DNA from: Ricinus communis
Taxonomy: Eukaryota; Streptophyta; Magnoliopsida; Malpighiales; Euphorbiaceae
Reading direction: 5' to 3'
Assembly (NCBI RefSeq): GCF_019578655.1
Contig: NC_063264.1
Span: 3,100,001-3,164,000, forward strand
DNA length: 64,000 nt
Both the position numbers and the translations under genes were made by a program. The notes under the pieces are model-generated. The model made no database searches and had not been told where the DNA came from. It was given only the letters and a program-made list of their open reading frames with translations. Shown one piece after another: positions 34,601 to 47,900 of this stretch (within the stretch, counting starts at the first letter, position 1; every line of letters begins with the position of its first letter).

Positions 34601-35731
34601 CGAGGCCTTGGTGTTTCCTCTGATGATATTTCTGTGAAGAGTGGTTCTGTGGGTGCTCCTAATGAACTTAAAACTGAACTTTTGCGTGAGAGGAATACAT
34701 GTGCTGATTCTGAATCAGGGGACAAGTTAGATGAGTTAAATTCGGAGAGTAAATGCCTCGTTAAAACAGTAGTGGCTTCTCCTGTCAAAGATGATTTTCA
34801 GTCTTGTAAAGAAAGTGATATTCAGGATATCCGTGCGTTTAATTTAAACGAGACTTCTTCTGATAAAACTAAAACCTCAATCTCAATTGAAGAGGCTAAG
34901 TCTCTTGATTGCAAATCAGAGGGCAAGTTTTCTGAACTAGCTTCCAAGGGGAATCATCAATTTGACTCTGATGCAGGCCATCATGCAATAGAGATGGAAA
35001 CGAAGCCTGTAGTGGATTCCCCCATTGAGGATAAGCCTGAGTCCGGCAAAGAGGACTTGCAGACACTAAATGCTGAGTTGGCATGTTCTGAAGCTGTCCC
35101 TTCCACTAAGGGTGCAAGTGAATTTCCAAGTGTGTCTGAAGCTGCCCCTTCCGCAGAGGATGTAACTGATGATAATTCGACCCAGAAGATAGATGAGTTT
35201 TTATGTGTGCCTGACGCTGTTCCTTCCACAGAGAATGCAACTGATGATAAACCCACCCAGAAGATAGATGAACTTCAAATTGTGCCTGAATCTGTTCCTT
35301 CTGCACAGAATGCAACTGGCGATAAACCCGCCCAGAAGATATATGAACTTCAAAGTGTGTCTGAAGCTGTTCCTTCTGCACAGAATGCAACTGACTATAA
35401 ACCCGCCCAAAAGATATATGAACTTCAAAGTGTGTCTGAAGCTGTTCCATCCGCACATAATGCAACTGATGATAAATCTACCCAGAAGATGGGTGAATTT
35501 CCAAGTGTAGTTGAATCTGTCCCTTCCACAGAAGATGCAACTGATGATAATTCCACCCAGAAGATAGATGAATTTCTAAGTGTGCCTGGGGCTGTCCCTT
35601 CCACAGAGAGTGCAACTGATGACAATCACCCCCCGAAGATGGATGAACTTCCAAGTGTACCTGTTTCCATGTTCAATGGTGGTGATGATAATTCCATGCA
35701 AAATAACTTAGATCCAAAAGATAGAATATGA
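28628..35731 (+). CDS. PHD-finger/GNAT acetyltransferase, IDM1-like (At4g14920 type)
   Basis: Eight exons: 28628-31000, 31551-31683, 31784-31872, 32055-32293, 32944-33030, 33614-33713, 33861-34074, 34152-35731, giving 1604 residues. The start [12 protein letters not shown] fits family members; the open frame extends upstream only through GT repeats from a TTG. Order: basic, Ser-rich N-terminus with an Asp run; Tify/Jas TPL-binding-type domain at about 651-740 ([26 protein letters not shown]); PHD finger at about 761-810 ([20 protein letters not shown], then [11 protein letters not shown] across intron 1); GNAT fold at about 870-1075 with the acetyl-CoA motif RRQGMCRRL at 993-1001; then an acidic Ser/Asp-rich tail of over 500 residues with 25-residue repeats. 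IDM1 acetylates histone H3 and promotes active DNA demethylation. A nuclear chromatin role is inferred here; this paralogue's own substrate is unknown. Confidence 0.88.
35141..35665 (+). repeat. Seven coding tandem repeats of exactly 75 bp
   Basis: Units start at 35141, 35216, 35291, 35366, 35441, 35516 and 35591. Each encodes 25 residues of the form (A/S)VPS-x3-ATDD-x2-TQKIDEL-x2-VPE (residues 1409-1583 of the IDM1-like protein). A partial, shorter unit precedes them at about 35093. Units 3-5 are most alike ([12 protein letters not shown]), suggesting recent local expansion. Antisense frames here are by-products. Confidence 0.95.
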
Positions 35732-36781
35732 GAGGCAAGCAAATTAGATTCGACTTCAAAAGCAGTTTGAAGCAAATCCCTGGTATGCTCCTACAGATAA
35801 GTTCAGGACTGATGCAAGTGAAGGGAAACTGATCCTTACGTTGTATGATATGTGTGCACTACACCACTCCTGCTCTGTATTCTCTATGAAACTTGTAGGT
35901 TCTCTCAATGTGGAATATTCCCATACGCCAGAGCCAGGGCAAAGGCGCTGTCATCTAAATGCCGTGACTGGGAATTTATGAAGAAATTATAGGTTGTCTG
36001 ACGAAAAGTAATTGGTCTTGGTGAGTAAGGTTGTTAAAGTTTCTGGTTTAACTTGTTGGAGCAACTGTGTTTAGAGGGCTTCAAATTGGTGGGAAGTGAT
36101 TGGTGCCGTATGAGGAAGTTGCTATTGTAAAAACACATTGGAGGGAGGCAGACATTTGGACTGAATGTGAATGGGGGTCAATTTTCTCCATGTTACTAAG
36201 CATGTAAATATCCAAATGCCACCAAGCTGCAAATTTGGCGAGTCCTGTATTAATTCATTTTTATGGAGGAACATCCTCTATGTCTATCTATGTTAACTTG
36301 TCACATGACATAGGTGGGGTTGCAGATGGATCTTTTAATGTCATTTTTCTTGTAACTACAACCTTTTCTTCCAATTGCCAGCATTCTTTTTATATGATTT
36401 ATGTTATGTTAGCTGCAAATTGGTCATCTTTTCTTAATCCTGTTTGGTCTGAAAGTCACATCAGCCTTTTATGTATTTTTTTTAGAGGAAAATGACTAAA
36501 TAATTTTCTTCTAACAAACAAGTTTAAATAAATATTTCTACATAAAATTATATATTAAATTATTAATATCATATTTTAATGAGTTAGCTCGCGCTTAGTT
36601 GAATTTTATTTCACTTGCGTTGAGTTTTTTTGGAGTTTAAGGAGCTTTTATTAACTTGAGGCTCGACTGTAAAGCGGTAAAACATGCTGCTCTAAAACGA
36701 CGTCGTTAAACAGCCACAAATACAGCTAAACGCTGCCCTCTCTCCGCCTTTCTCCGATTTTTTGACTAAAAACAAGAAGAA
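35732..36781. other. 3' UTR of the IDM1-like gene and HISN5 promoter
   Basis: Probably 3' UTR for the first several hundred bases, then an AT-rich stretch and a short pyrimidine-rich leader ahead of HISN5. No extra gene seen. Confidence 0.5.
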
Positions 36782-39662
36782 ATGGAGGTCTCAGTCTCTG
36801 CTTCTCGCCTCCTGAACACAACTTCCTTACCTTCAGTAGCCAAACCAAGGGTCAGAATTCATCACACAAGTCCAGTACCTGTACGTATCAGTCACCCAAT
36901 CTTATCTTCAACTCCTATTCAAATGAACCACTCTCTGTCCTCTCTCCACGCCGTCCCACTCCAAGACAACGGCTCCACTGTAACCACAACCCCTTCACCA
37001 ACCGAATCTAGTATCTCTCTCTCTCTGTTCCTATTCCCTAAAATTTTTCAAAATAATTGCTGTTATATTATTGGTGATATATTTTTATTATTGCTTGTTT
37101 CCCTCAGGTGGAAATGAAGTTCGAATTGGTGAAGTTAAGAGGGTCACAAAGGAAACTAACGTCTCGGTTAAGATAAATCTGGACGGTACTGGAGTTTCTG
37201 ATTCCACTACTGGAATTCCATTTCTTGATCACATGTTGGATGTTAGTACTCCTTTACTATTGCTCTCTTTTCTTATCGTTACACCTTGTCTTGTTTGGGA
37301 AGTCTAGAAATGCATTCTATTTAATCATTCCCGTTGAACTTAAATAATGCCAAAAATACAAACTTTTTAAAGAATTGAATTTGATTAAATTCTCTTGCAT
37401 ATATGGTTTGTGCTTCAAACAAGGCCTTATTAATTTGATTTTCAATGTTTTATTTGATTCAGCAACTTGCTTCGCATGGGTTGTTTGATGTGCATGTAAA
37501 GGCAACTGGAGATATTCATATTGATGATCATCATACTAATGAAGATGTTGCACTTGCTATTGGAACTGTAATTCTCTCTCTTTTTTTTCATTAGTACTAT
37601 TCCACTAACTGATTTATGATATTAAGTTATGCCTGCGGTATCTCTACTTTTATGTTGCTGGGAAAATCAAATTCAGTTTTTTTTTTTTTTTTTCATTTTT
37701 TTTGTGCGTGCAGGCATTGCTGCAGGCACTTGGTGATAGGAGAGGGATTCATCGGTTTGGGGACTTCTCAGCTCCTCTTGATGAGGCTTTGATACATGTT
37801 TCATTGGTATGTTTTATGCAGTAGTTTTGTTTTTCTCTCTTCTTTTACAGTGTTATTAATTAGTGTCTGATGATTTAAAAACTGTTGAAATCATTGTTAA
37901 ACTTTTGGTATATTTGTAAATATGATGTGCAGTCACCAATCCGTATATTAGGCCTGATTCTGATACCTCTTAGCTTGATAGTTTTAAGTAGATTGATTGC
38001 AACTGCTGTAGATTCAAGCCATTAATTATTGTCAGAGGTGGAGCTCAAGTGTTAGATTTGAAGCTGAATGTCAAAACCAAAATTGAAGTGAAATTTAGGG
38101 TGGGGCTGCACTTGTAATAAAAGTTCATGGAGCTGTTTAGGTTAAATTTTCGGCTGGTACATACTGTTAGGGTAAATAAAGGAATTAATTTTTGAAGATG
38201 AAGAAGGATAATCATTCAAATATGTGAGATGAACTAAGACAGTAATTTATCCCTGAGGCTTAGTAAAAATTGTGCCTTAAATGTGTGGTTTCGAAGTAAA
38301 AGCACATATCTGCATGTATTATTGCATTTACTTGTGCTGAATGCTTAGATTCCTATATCGTGTGTTGATTTCAAACTTATTTTGTTTCAGGATTTATCTG
38401 GACGGCCGCATTTAAGTTATGATTTGCAAATTCCCACTCAGAGAGTTGGAACATATGACACACAGGTGGTTCATTTTATTGCTGTAACATTCTTTCTTTA
38501 TATTGTTATCCAACTCTTGAATGGTGGTTGGACTTGACTATGGGGACGATGTAATATAGTGCATGCCATTAGAGATTGTTAGTCCTATGACTTTAGCTGT
38601 CGGTATCTGGGTACCTTTGTTCATGTTTTCAAATTTTGCAACTCGAAATTTGGTGATCAACTATTGTACTCTTTCATTTGTAGTTGGTGGAGCATTTTTT
38701 CCAGTCTTTGGTGAATACTTCTGGTATGACACTTCACATCCGGCAGGTAAACTCAAAATCATTAAAGCATTTTTCATTGTGAGAAAATAATTTAAAATTG
38801 AGAACCGAATTACACAATCATTGCTCTCTATTACTCTGTCACTTATGTTCAGTAGCTAATTCTCTCCTAAAATCTACAATTTAAGTGTTAATCTGCATTT
38901 TTCTGCTTGCTCATTTTAATTACTATTTTTATTATTTTCTCACTTTATGTTTAATATTTCACTGTTATGGTTTTAGACATAGTTATCTACTTCATCACCT
39001 TTTTTTTTCTTTGCTAATTTTATATTGAAATATTGTTTGAGCACAGCTTGCTGGAAAAAATTCTCATCATATTATTGAAGCAACATTCAAAGCATTTGCC
39101 AGGGCTCTTCGACAAGCAACAGAATATGACCCCCGTCGTCTTGGGACAGTGCCAAGGTTTGATATCCCTTTCCAAGCAATCCTTGCAATATTTACACGGA
39201 TTGAGTATGATTTGCTTATTATAAGATCTCTTCCCAGTTGCTTCTCATTTTTCACCTGTGATTGTGACATTAGATATGCTAGCTCAAGAATTCCTATAAC
39301 TTCATGAGAGGATTATATGATGAGCTAAAATTCATGGTATCACAATTTGGAGTTTTTATACTACACCAAAACTTTGCTTTTCCTTAGAAGAAAGGGGATT
39401 TCAGCAATTACCTCATATATTTTATTATGTATTTAGTATTTCCATTGTCCATTAGCAGCCCGTTGTGCATCACATTGTAATTTTATTTAGCAGTCTCGTA
39501 TACTTAAGATGCTCTTTAAGAAGGCATGAAGAAATAATTGCTGGCGCTTTTTGGTGGATTGAAATAGTCAATCATGAGTTCTTAGTATTATATGTTGATG
39601 ATCGCTAAAAATTGTGCATGATTTTGATTTGCAGCTCAAAGGGTGTTTTGTCACGAGCTTGA
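36782..39662 (+). CDS. HISN5: Imidazoleglycerol-phosphate dehydratase, plastidic
   Basis: Eight exons: 36782-37010, 37108-37241, 37463-37567, 37714-37806, 38391-38465, 38684-38746, 39047-39156, 39635-39662, giving 278 residues. The enzyme dehydrates imidazoleglycerol phosphate to imidazoleacetol phosphate, step six of histidine synthesis. Residues 1 to about 77 are a Ser/Thr/Pro-rich plastid transit peptide. The mature part starts at about [16 protein letters not shown]. All Mn-binding His/Glu motifs are present: [32 protein letters not shown] and [20 protein letters not shown]. The end SKGVLSRA is the normal C-terminus and is encoded by a 28-nt last exon. Confidence 0.97.
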
Positions 39663-40485
39663 TGCTTCTTGATCATCATGCAAAGGATGGTTTAGGCTGG
39701 CATTCAGGCATCACTAGCAGTGAAGGCTTTATATTTGTGCATACATTGTTAAATGCATTTTGGTGATTTCTTGCAATTTGTGTTTGCTTTAGTCAGGTGA
39801 CCACTAATATGGTATGATGATGCAAGCATGGTAAAGTTTCTTGGTGTCTATTAAGGTTCTTCTGAAGGCTGTCTAATACGGCAACACATAAAAGCTATAA
39901 ATGTCAGGTTGCTATAATGATTAGTCTGTGTCCTGTGAACATGAAGGATCCAAATAATGCTGTATTCCAGACAATGTCTCCCTTTTTGCTACTTGACAGA
40001 AAAGAGGGTATGCTTGTAAAGAATAAATTCTTTTGGGATGATGTTGAGCACATGGCTCTTAATTGGTATTTGTTGGAACCCGCTATTTATGAAGCTTCTT
40101 GATGAGCGGCCAATTGTGCACTCAGCATCCTGGTGTGTTTGCTTTTCCAGTGAAAACAGGGTGTCCCGACATATTATTATGTTTTCTTTGTAATCTCAAA
40201 TTCACTCAGTGCAGCTCTATGAACTTAACAGGAACACATGAGCCCTGCTACAGATTCTCTATTTTCCAAGACTCATCAGAGATACACTTGTCATCTCAAC
40301 TTTTGTTGTCCCTTCATTTTTCTATAGAAAGAAACAAATAAATAAAAATTTAATTGCATAATAGACAATGCACCATTTCTGCAATCCTGAAATCTGCTTG
40401 GTTCAGAGTAATAATCTCTCCAAAAGAATTCTCTCCGCCCAAAACTTAAAAAGCATCGTTTCATCTTGCTCAAGTTGCTCGTCTG
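39663..40485. other. Convergent 3' flanks of HISN5 and PSB27-H2
   Basis: The two genes end toward each other across this stretch. The short open frames in it show no recognisable domain; it is probably 3' UTR from both sides. Confidence 0.5.
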
Positions 40486-41349
40486 CTACAAAAATTCTTC
40501 TGCTGCACTCAAATCGTTCAATATCTCAGACTTGACCTCTTCAGGGAGTGGAGCAGATGGACCAGCCTTTGAGTAGAAACTGGCCAAGGATCTAATTGCC
40601 TTTTCTAGTTCAATATATGATTCCTGTCATGAACAAGAAGGTAGCAGATCAGTCACAGAATGTTACCAATTTTTGAACTCTAGCAATTTACTCAGCAACA
40701 CATACCTCACGGACCACCTTTTCTTGTCCTCTCCAACTTCCCAGATATTCTCTAATGGACTCCTTTGCTGCATCTGCAGTTCGTCTAAATTGAGTAACAT
40801 CTTTAGGATCCTCCTTTAGTGAGTCACGCAGTGTCTTTACAACATCTCTTGCTGATTTCAAGTAAGCCTTAGGCAGAAGTTTACCAGATTTTGTTTTCTC
40901 ATTCGGATCAAATAATGATTTAATAGTCCCAATAACTCCATCCTTTTCCTCTTGGGCATTCGATTCATCTTCAGCCCTTACTGGTAATGGAGTTGAAATG
41001 CAGTTTAAATTCAGAATGGTAAGAAATGAAGCACTGCATAGCAGGATATGACGACGACTCAAAGTAACAGCTGGAGATGAGGGAACAGTATCACACCTCC
41101 ATTGCAGTTTACCTGTGGTGTTCCATTAGGAAATAAAAGGATAAATAAATAGCAAACAAAACAAGTGGAAGCGGAGATTGACTTGTAGTGTAGTAGTTAT
41201 AGTTATGCAATCTTGTGACACAGTAACCACAATGATTCAGAACATAATCTTGACAAGGTTCGGGATAGTTAATGCTTACAGTTATTGTTGGGTATAGAGG
41301 TTTTGCAAGTAACAGAAGGGCATAGCTTTAGAGCAAGAATAACAGCCAT
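40486..41349 (-). CDS. PSB27-2: Photosystem II assembly protein PSB27-H2 / LPA19-like, thylakoid lumen
   Basis: Three exons: 41349-41280, 41112-40706, 40623-40486, giving 204 residues. The start is set by a small first exon (MAVILALKLCPSVTCKTS) whose GT donor joins in phase to the next exon. The N-terminus is bipartite: a plastid transit part, then SRRHILLCSASFLTIL with a twin-Arg pair as in Tat lumenal targeting, ending near PVRAEDE. The mature part carries the family block GTIKSLFDPNEKTKSGK(LLPKAYLKSAR), then KFYSKAGPSAPLP-type sequence near the end (FYSKAGPSAPLPEEVKSEIL). LPA19 aids C-terminal processing of the D1 precursor during photosystem II assembly. The family is clear. H2 rather than H1 rests on the remembered SLFDPNEKTKSGK block. 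Confidence 0.88.
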
Positions 41350-41962
41350 TCTTTGTTTAGTAGCTACTTAAATCCACTGCACCTTGTAAACCAGCAGCAA
41401 TCTCTTGAATTCTTCTACTACCCCATGCACTTAGCAAGATTACACTTTTCAAATTGATGCCATAGCAAGCTATTGCTGAGCTAATTCAACCAAATAAAAG
41501 AAAAAAGAAAATCAGTAACCGAAATGCAGTTTGAAATCTCTTCTCTGATTTGGAATAATATTTGAAGGAGAAGTCATGGCCTTTACCTTTCTTTGCACAA
41601 ATACACTGCTCTTTCAATCTCTGCCTCAAGTCTCTAGAAAGAAGCAGTTACTTTTATCCAAATGGACACACCAGGTAATTAACACAATCCTCAAGGATAA
41701 ATTAGTCCTTGTGCAATTGGCAGTACACGACGACGTTTTGCACAGCACACTGAAACTGGAAGTGACCCACAAAAATCACGCGGCAATCCTCATCCTCCTT
41801 TTTCCTTTTTTCTGCAGCACACAACAAAATTGAAGCAAAGAAGAATCATATCTCATCACCGAAGCAAGAATCTCAATATTGTAATTCTATATATTGCCAT
41901 ACATATATGTCTGTAGATTCTGAAACAAATTGAGGAACCCTAGCTAATCACAATTCCCGAGG
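41350..41962. promoter_or_regulatory. Bidirectional promoter region, PSB27-H2 / XS gene
   Basis: The start codons of two divergent genes lie 613 bp apart, so both promoters and leaders share this interval. A plus-strand frame from 41576 (MAFTFLCTNTLLFQS...) ends at a GT but has no partner exon and was not accepted as a gene. Confidence 0.55.
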
Positions 41963-44900
41963 ATGAACGCTGGTGGCTCCCGCCCTAAATCCTTCAGCAA
42001 ACCATCCTCCTCCGCTTCCCACCGCAAATCACGCTGGGAGTCATCTTCTACCAATAATCCGACGTCGGATTCGAAATCAAATCATCAAACCAAACAACCT
42101 CCTTCAAATTCAAATCCATCTCCCAAACCTCTTACTAATAATAATAACAATACTAATAATAGAACACCTGCTACTCCTAGCAACAGCTCACTTCCACCGG
42201 GTTCCACATTGCCCTTCCATGACCTGGCCCCACCACCTCCGCCCGTACCTCCACCTCCACCTCCACCTACCTACGGCTTTCACATGCTTGAGCGTCGTAC
42301 AATTGCTCTTGCCGATGGTAGCGTCCGCTCTTACTTCGCTCTCCCTACCGATTACCAGGACTTCCCTCTTCGTCCTCCCCTGCGGTTTCCTCCCCTGGGT
42401 CCCAATCCTGACTTCCCTGGTGGTCCCCGCTTCCCTCCAATGAGCCCTCAAGGGTTAGGGTTTCGTGATCATAATCAAAATAAGAGGAAATTTGGTGGTG
42501 GCGGGGAATTTAGCAGGTATGGTAATAATAATAACAATACTAACGGGTCTTATCATCCGGATCAGTTGATGGCGGGGACAAGTACAAGTAGTAGTCCCTT
42601 TAGGAGAAGCTTTGGTGATGATTTTAGAGCTGCCAAACATATGAGATTTGGTGATAATGATCTTAATATTAATAACAATAAGCATCCTGAAGTGGACCAC
42701 ATTAAGCTAAATAAGGCGTTTTTGCATTTTACTAAGTTGATTAATGAGACTGAGGCTGACAGAAAGCGTTATTTGGAAAATGGCAAGCAAGGCCGCCTTA
42801 TGTGTTTGGTTTGCGGCAGGTTCGCTTCATTATCTCTTCTTTTCTTCCATATGAAATTTTTTTATGTGAACTGAATTAGGTTAGAAACTATTTTGGAGCT
42901 TCCCTGTTATATTTACAAGCTTAGCTCTGTGTTTGAGATTAACTATGAATTAGATTCAGTACTCGCATTTAGTATGCTAACAATTTTATTTTTTTAAAAT
43001 TTTCCATTGCATATGGCTACTTTGGCAGTTTGTTTAATTACAGCTTCATTTTTTTTGCTTACATTTGTGATTTCTGCAAAATTTGTTTCTGTGCTTGAGA
43101 TTAATACCAGTGGTCTGTGCAGTTTGCTTTGCTCAGCTTCTGAAGTAGGAATGTCTAATATCTTACAGAAGCTGATAATGTTTATGGCTCAGCTTTTAGG
43201 TTTGTTCATCGATATGTATTTTATTTTGCCTTTCTCATTAAGATTAAGGTACTTTGTCAGGTAGGTTTTATCAGGTTGATGTTCTTGATGGTTGTTTTGT
43301 AATTGTTGGTTATTCTGATTGGGAGGTAGGCTTTGCAAAGTTGACGATGTTGGCAATAATTTTGTTCCATTTTGTTTAGATAGTATTGATGGTCCATGAT
43401 TGGCTCAACTTATTCATTTGATATTCCGGAAATTAAATAGTTGTTAGCTACTTCTGGTTTGAGAGGCTTAAGTTTACTATTTGGAAATTTTTGAGGGAAA
43501 AAACCAAATCTTCATGTTGCATGATGCAAGGAATGTGGAGAATGTTGGGCTAACTCTTAGAAGATGAGTGGTTCCAATTTATTTATGATAAGGCACATAT
43601 TTAAGGAACAATATGTTGTAGATAGCCTTTCAATTTTGGTAATATACTTAATACAGTCAGAAAATATCTTTGCCTGTTTTCTTGTTTGAATTTTTGGTTT
43701 TCCTTAGCAGGTATTATTTACTTCTTAGAATTTGTAATTTTTATTTGTTCGGAATAAGAGTAACATCATTGTAGATTTAGACTTCCAGTGTACTATGATA
43801 GGTCAATGCTGGTTCCTTGTAAAACAGAGTTACAAAACAACTTTTGATGATCGTGTGTGTGCAACTTTGATGACTTTTTCTCCTCTTGCTCATGCTTATT
43901 TTTGAAGCACTGTCAGAATATGTTTTCAGTCTTGATGAGTCAAGTTGCATATGTGTGAAATTCATTACATTTCTATGTTCATTTTTATGTAATCATTTAA
44001 CCCTTTAGGATTCTACTGTCTAGCAACCTTCCCTTGTCAAAACCGAATGCTGGTTGCTCAGTGGCTATCAATGAATGGTTGGTGCAATTTTAATATAAGC
44101 TATCTATGTAGAAATTCTGAATGGAAACTGTTTCCTGTGTTGTTTACAAAGGTAGTTCGTTATATCATATTCTTCAGGATTTTACATAATTAGCTATTAG
44201 CTAATATGCTCATGTTACCTAGCTGTTTGTCCTTGCTTCCTCCATCCCCCCATTTGTAGCCATTTAGTTTCTTTCCCTTCTCTTAAAATTCCTTGCGATC
44301 TTGGGATATTGTTGTTTGTTGGCAACTGCCTATACTGTTGGAAGTTGTGCTGTTTTGCTAGAATGAGCTGAATTGACTATTTACTTATAAAGTCTGCTAT
44401 AGTTGGCAGCTATTGTGAAGTAGTTGGCCTAGCATAGATATTCGTGTATGATCTAGGAGTATTAGCTCTATGTTCTTTTAGTTGATGCTATTAAGAGGAA
44501 AGTTTGCATTCATCTCAAGCTGCCTTCTCTTATCCTTCCTCTCTTTCTTCCAAATTATTGCAGTTGACATATGTGCATATTCTGGGTCTCTATGTCTATA
44601 TTCTCTATTTAAGATGATTCTTCTATGCCAATTGCGAAATTGGTTTGTTCTTTTCTTTTCTTTTCTTTTATGAAGGTAACTTGTATGCATTTTCCTGTAT
44701 GTTGCGTCCATTTTCATTGGGAGCGTGAGGTCTAAAGCTACCATTTCTCTTGATAGTGTACGTCCTTTTATTCAAAGTTACTTGGACAATTTTTGTTAAT
44801 CTGCTTTTTGTTTGAGCAAGGGCCTTGATCCACATTTATGATTTATGTTTTGACTTGAATATTGTGAAGATAGTTGCTTGTTAGTCATCAGTCATGTTAA

Positions 44901-47900
44901 CTGTGACTTGAGTTTACTTCTTTGTTTATGTTGCTTTAACCTGTATTTTATTCTTTTATTAGTATACTCTAGAAGGGCGTTGATAAGGGTAGGATTCTTC
45001 GTGTAATTATTATAAATCATTTCTCTTTAGTTTCGAAGTTGCACTAACTTATGACTTGTATCTCTCGTTTACTGTGCTCAACGTCCTGTTGGTTTATTAT
45101 TTTTTATTACATTTTCCAGGATGTTGTGAGCAAGCATCTGACGAAATTTAATGCGTGTTTTGAATGGAAACTTATTTATCTTTTAGTTGGTTTCTTCTAA
45201 GTGCTCCTGTTTCAGTGGTTGATCAGAAATCAGATAAGAAATTTTGTATCTATTGTAGTTGTTACCATCTCTGTGTGGAATATGGTATGTGTAAATGATG
45301 AGTGGAAAGTGTATTTGGTTCCATATAACTGTGTCATCTAGCTGACAGGACTAGGCAAAAATTATACTTTAGAAATTAGGCAGTGGTGAGGTTTTTGTGG
45401 CAGGTGAAATGAGTTGGAGTTTCTGTTTAAGACAGTGCACAAGGGTTTGAGTGTAATAATAGAGAAAGTGGGTCATGACCATAAAATCGAATTGCACAAT
45501 AAAGGATTTTGTAAAGAGAAGGCAAGAAGCATCATGGAATCACGTGTCTGTCTTCATTTAGTTTGTATGCAGGAGAGTTCATAATCTCTTAGGAAGTTGT
45601 TTGACTTTGTCCCTCCCTACCATTTACACGTGTCATGACATGACATGTTGAGCATTTCTCACATATTTGCTATCTGTGGCTGGACTTGCCAAAGTCTAGC
45701 ATATTTACTTTCTTGTCAACTATTGAAGTGGCCAAAGAGAATATGAACAAACAGAGTCTAGCATCAATAAAGATATGCTATCAGAATCTAGCATCCTTTG
45801 CCCTTCTATTTCCCTTGCAGTTTATGCACTTTATTTCTGTTTTAGAGTGTATTCATTTGAATTCTTTTTGTGACAATAATCTTAATAGCCTTATAGCAAT
45901 TTGATAGATAGTTATGTAAACCTGCCTCTAATTTTTTCTTTACTTGGATTTTTGTGTGATGCAGTTAGAACTGTCCGTCCCATGTTGTGCTTTATTCTGA
46001 ATTTAGATGAGTCACTTGACTGGCTCACTTTGGAGTAGTCAGCTGGCATATCTTTATTGATGGTGCTATGCTGTATTTTAAGTTTATATTAAACAGTATT
46101 TCCTGCATTTAGTAGTTTTTGGTTGCAACTTGCAAGTTGCAATTATGAAACTAGCTTTTTAATAAATAGGGTTTATATGCCCCACTTCATGTGAATCATG
46201 TGTCAGGATGTGGATTTCTACTAGCTTACTGCTTTATATTTGGAGGTTCCATTTAAAACGTGTTCCTCTCTGATATCTGCAAAAGGAATTTGAAAAGTGA
46301 TACTTCCACCTTAACAATTTCCTTTTGAGTCAAGTGAACTCTACATGATTCCTGTAATTCAAAAACTTGATCCATGTTATCCAGCTGATAAAAATCTCTA
46401 ATTTATCGAGTTGTATAGGGTGTGTGCATATGATTTATTACCTTTATGTCTCTTGTACTGCTGAGTATGCTGCCTTTATTGCCCTTTTAGCTTGAACTTG
46501 GAGACTGACTGCATTATCTCAGAGAAGACCTTAATTATTACTCTTGAATGCCCTTGACATGAAAAATACAGGTCTTCCAAAGACTTCCCAGACACGCATG
46601 CTCTTGTAATGCACACGTACAACTCAGATAATGCTGACTTGCGTGTGGATCACTTGGGCTTACACAAAGCTCTCTGTATTTTAATGGGATGGAACTACTC
46701 AAAGCCTCCTGATAATGCAAAGGTGTATCAGCTATTACCTGCTGATGTAGCAGCAACAAACCAAGATGATTTAGTTATGTGGCCTCCTATGGTGATAATT
46801 CATAATACAGTTACAGGAAAGGGTAAAGATGGGCGCATTGAAGGTCTGGGAAACAAAGCAATGGATAACAAAATAAGAGGTATAAGGCGCCCCTTTATTC
46901 TTTTTTTGTAATTGATGATGTTTTGATGATAGTTATTAGTCAAGATCTTTCTTTCATTCTGTAGAATCAGAATGTGCTGTAGCATTCCTCTATTGCAGTT
47001 ATTATTTAGGTTCTTGTTAAAAAGAATTATGGTTATGCCTGTCCTATTTTATTGGAGTGTAAGTTTATAAGAATATCAATGGGAAAAACTTATTTTGAAA
47101 CTGCAACCCCTTCACCAGTGCACTTGGTGTAGTCTCATCTGTAGCACCTTTCTACCGGGAGATGCTGTTTATATGAAAGATGACTGATGATCTTTTTGTA
47201 TAGATTTTATTGGAAGTCTTGTTTTCACTCACTCTTTCTCCAGCTTTTACTAACCCACCTTTTGAGATCCAAAGAATCCAGTAAAAGAGGTAATTGCCTA
47301 CCCAATAGCTTCAACTTTCTTTGGATTGTTAGCAAGCTTTGAGTAGTCTAATTTTTGTGCTCTTTTGTAATATTATACATTTAGGGTTATGAAAGTTGCC
47401 TAAGATTCTCTGGGTTTATAATTTATAGATGAATTCAATGTTCAAGAGTTCACTTTTAGGGTTGTGGTTGGCGGGAAATCAAGATATGGCTTATGTGTTT
47501 TAAGATTTAGGTTTTGGATGGTTTGGGCCGTATTTTGTGGGAAATGCAAAAAAAAAAAAAACCATGGGGGCTGTCTATGTGCTGTGCAGAGTGATTTAAC
47601 CAATATTTTGGACTTTAGAGTAGTGAGATTTTGACCAAAACCAAATTATTTTAATTCATACATTTAAAGTTTAAGAAACTTGTAATTCATAGATGCTTTT
47701 CTAGACTTTTATTACATTCTTCTTTTTCGTTGAAGAAAAGAATTGTGTTGAAGAAAAATAAAATATTAGTTTGTTTAGGGAAGTTCGGGAGGCTCCTAGA
47801 ATCCTGACTGAACAAACCAGAATGGTTTATATTCATTATATGTTACTCAAAGGCCACAAGAAGTGAAAAACCAAGTTATAGCTAATGAACTAGTCCCTTG

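Noticed and set aside
34422..34637. Alternative plus-strand frame inside exon 8 of the IDM1-like gene
   Set aside because: Different frame within a coding exon whose main frame is open throughout; starts at a non-convincing codon.
35106..35465. Repetitive minus-strand frames that look like a tandem-repeat protein
   Set aside because: They mirror the 75-bp coding repeats of the plus-strand gene.
35141..35665. Regularly spaced repeats resembling a CRISPR array
   Set aside because: The repeats are contiguous without unique spacers, encode protein in frame, and lie in a plant gene.
41576..41833. Plus-strand frame with a plausible transit-peptide-like start and GT donor
   Set aside because: No downstream acceptor exon continues it before the XS gene start at 41963; the minus-strand PSB27-H2 model explains the neighbourhood.
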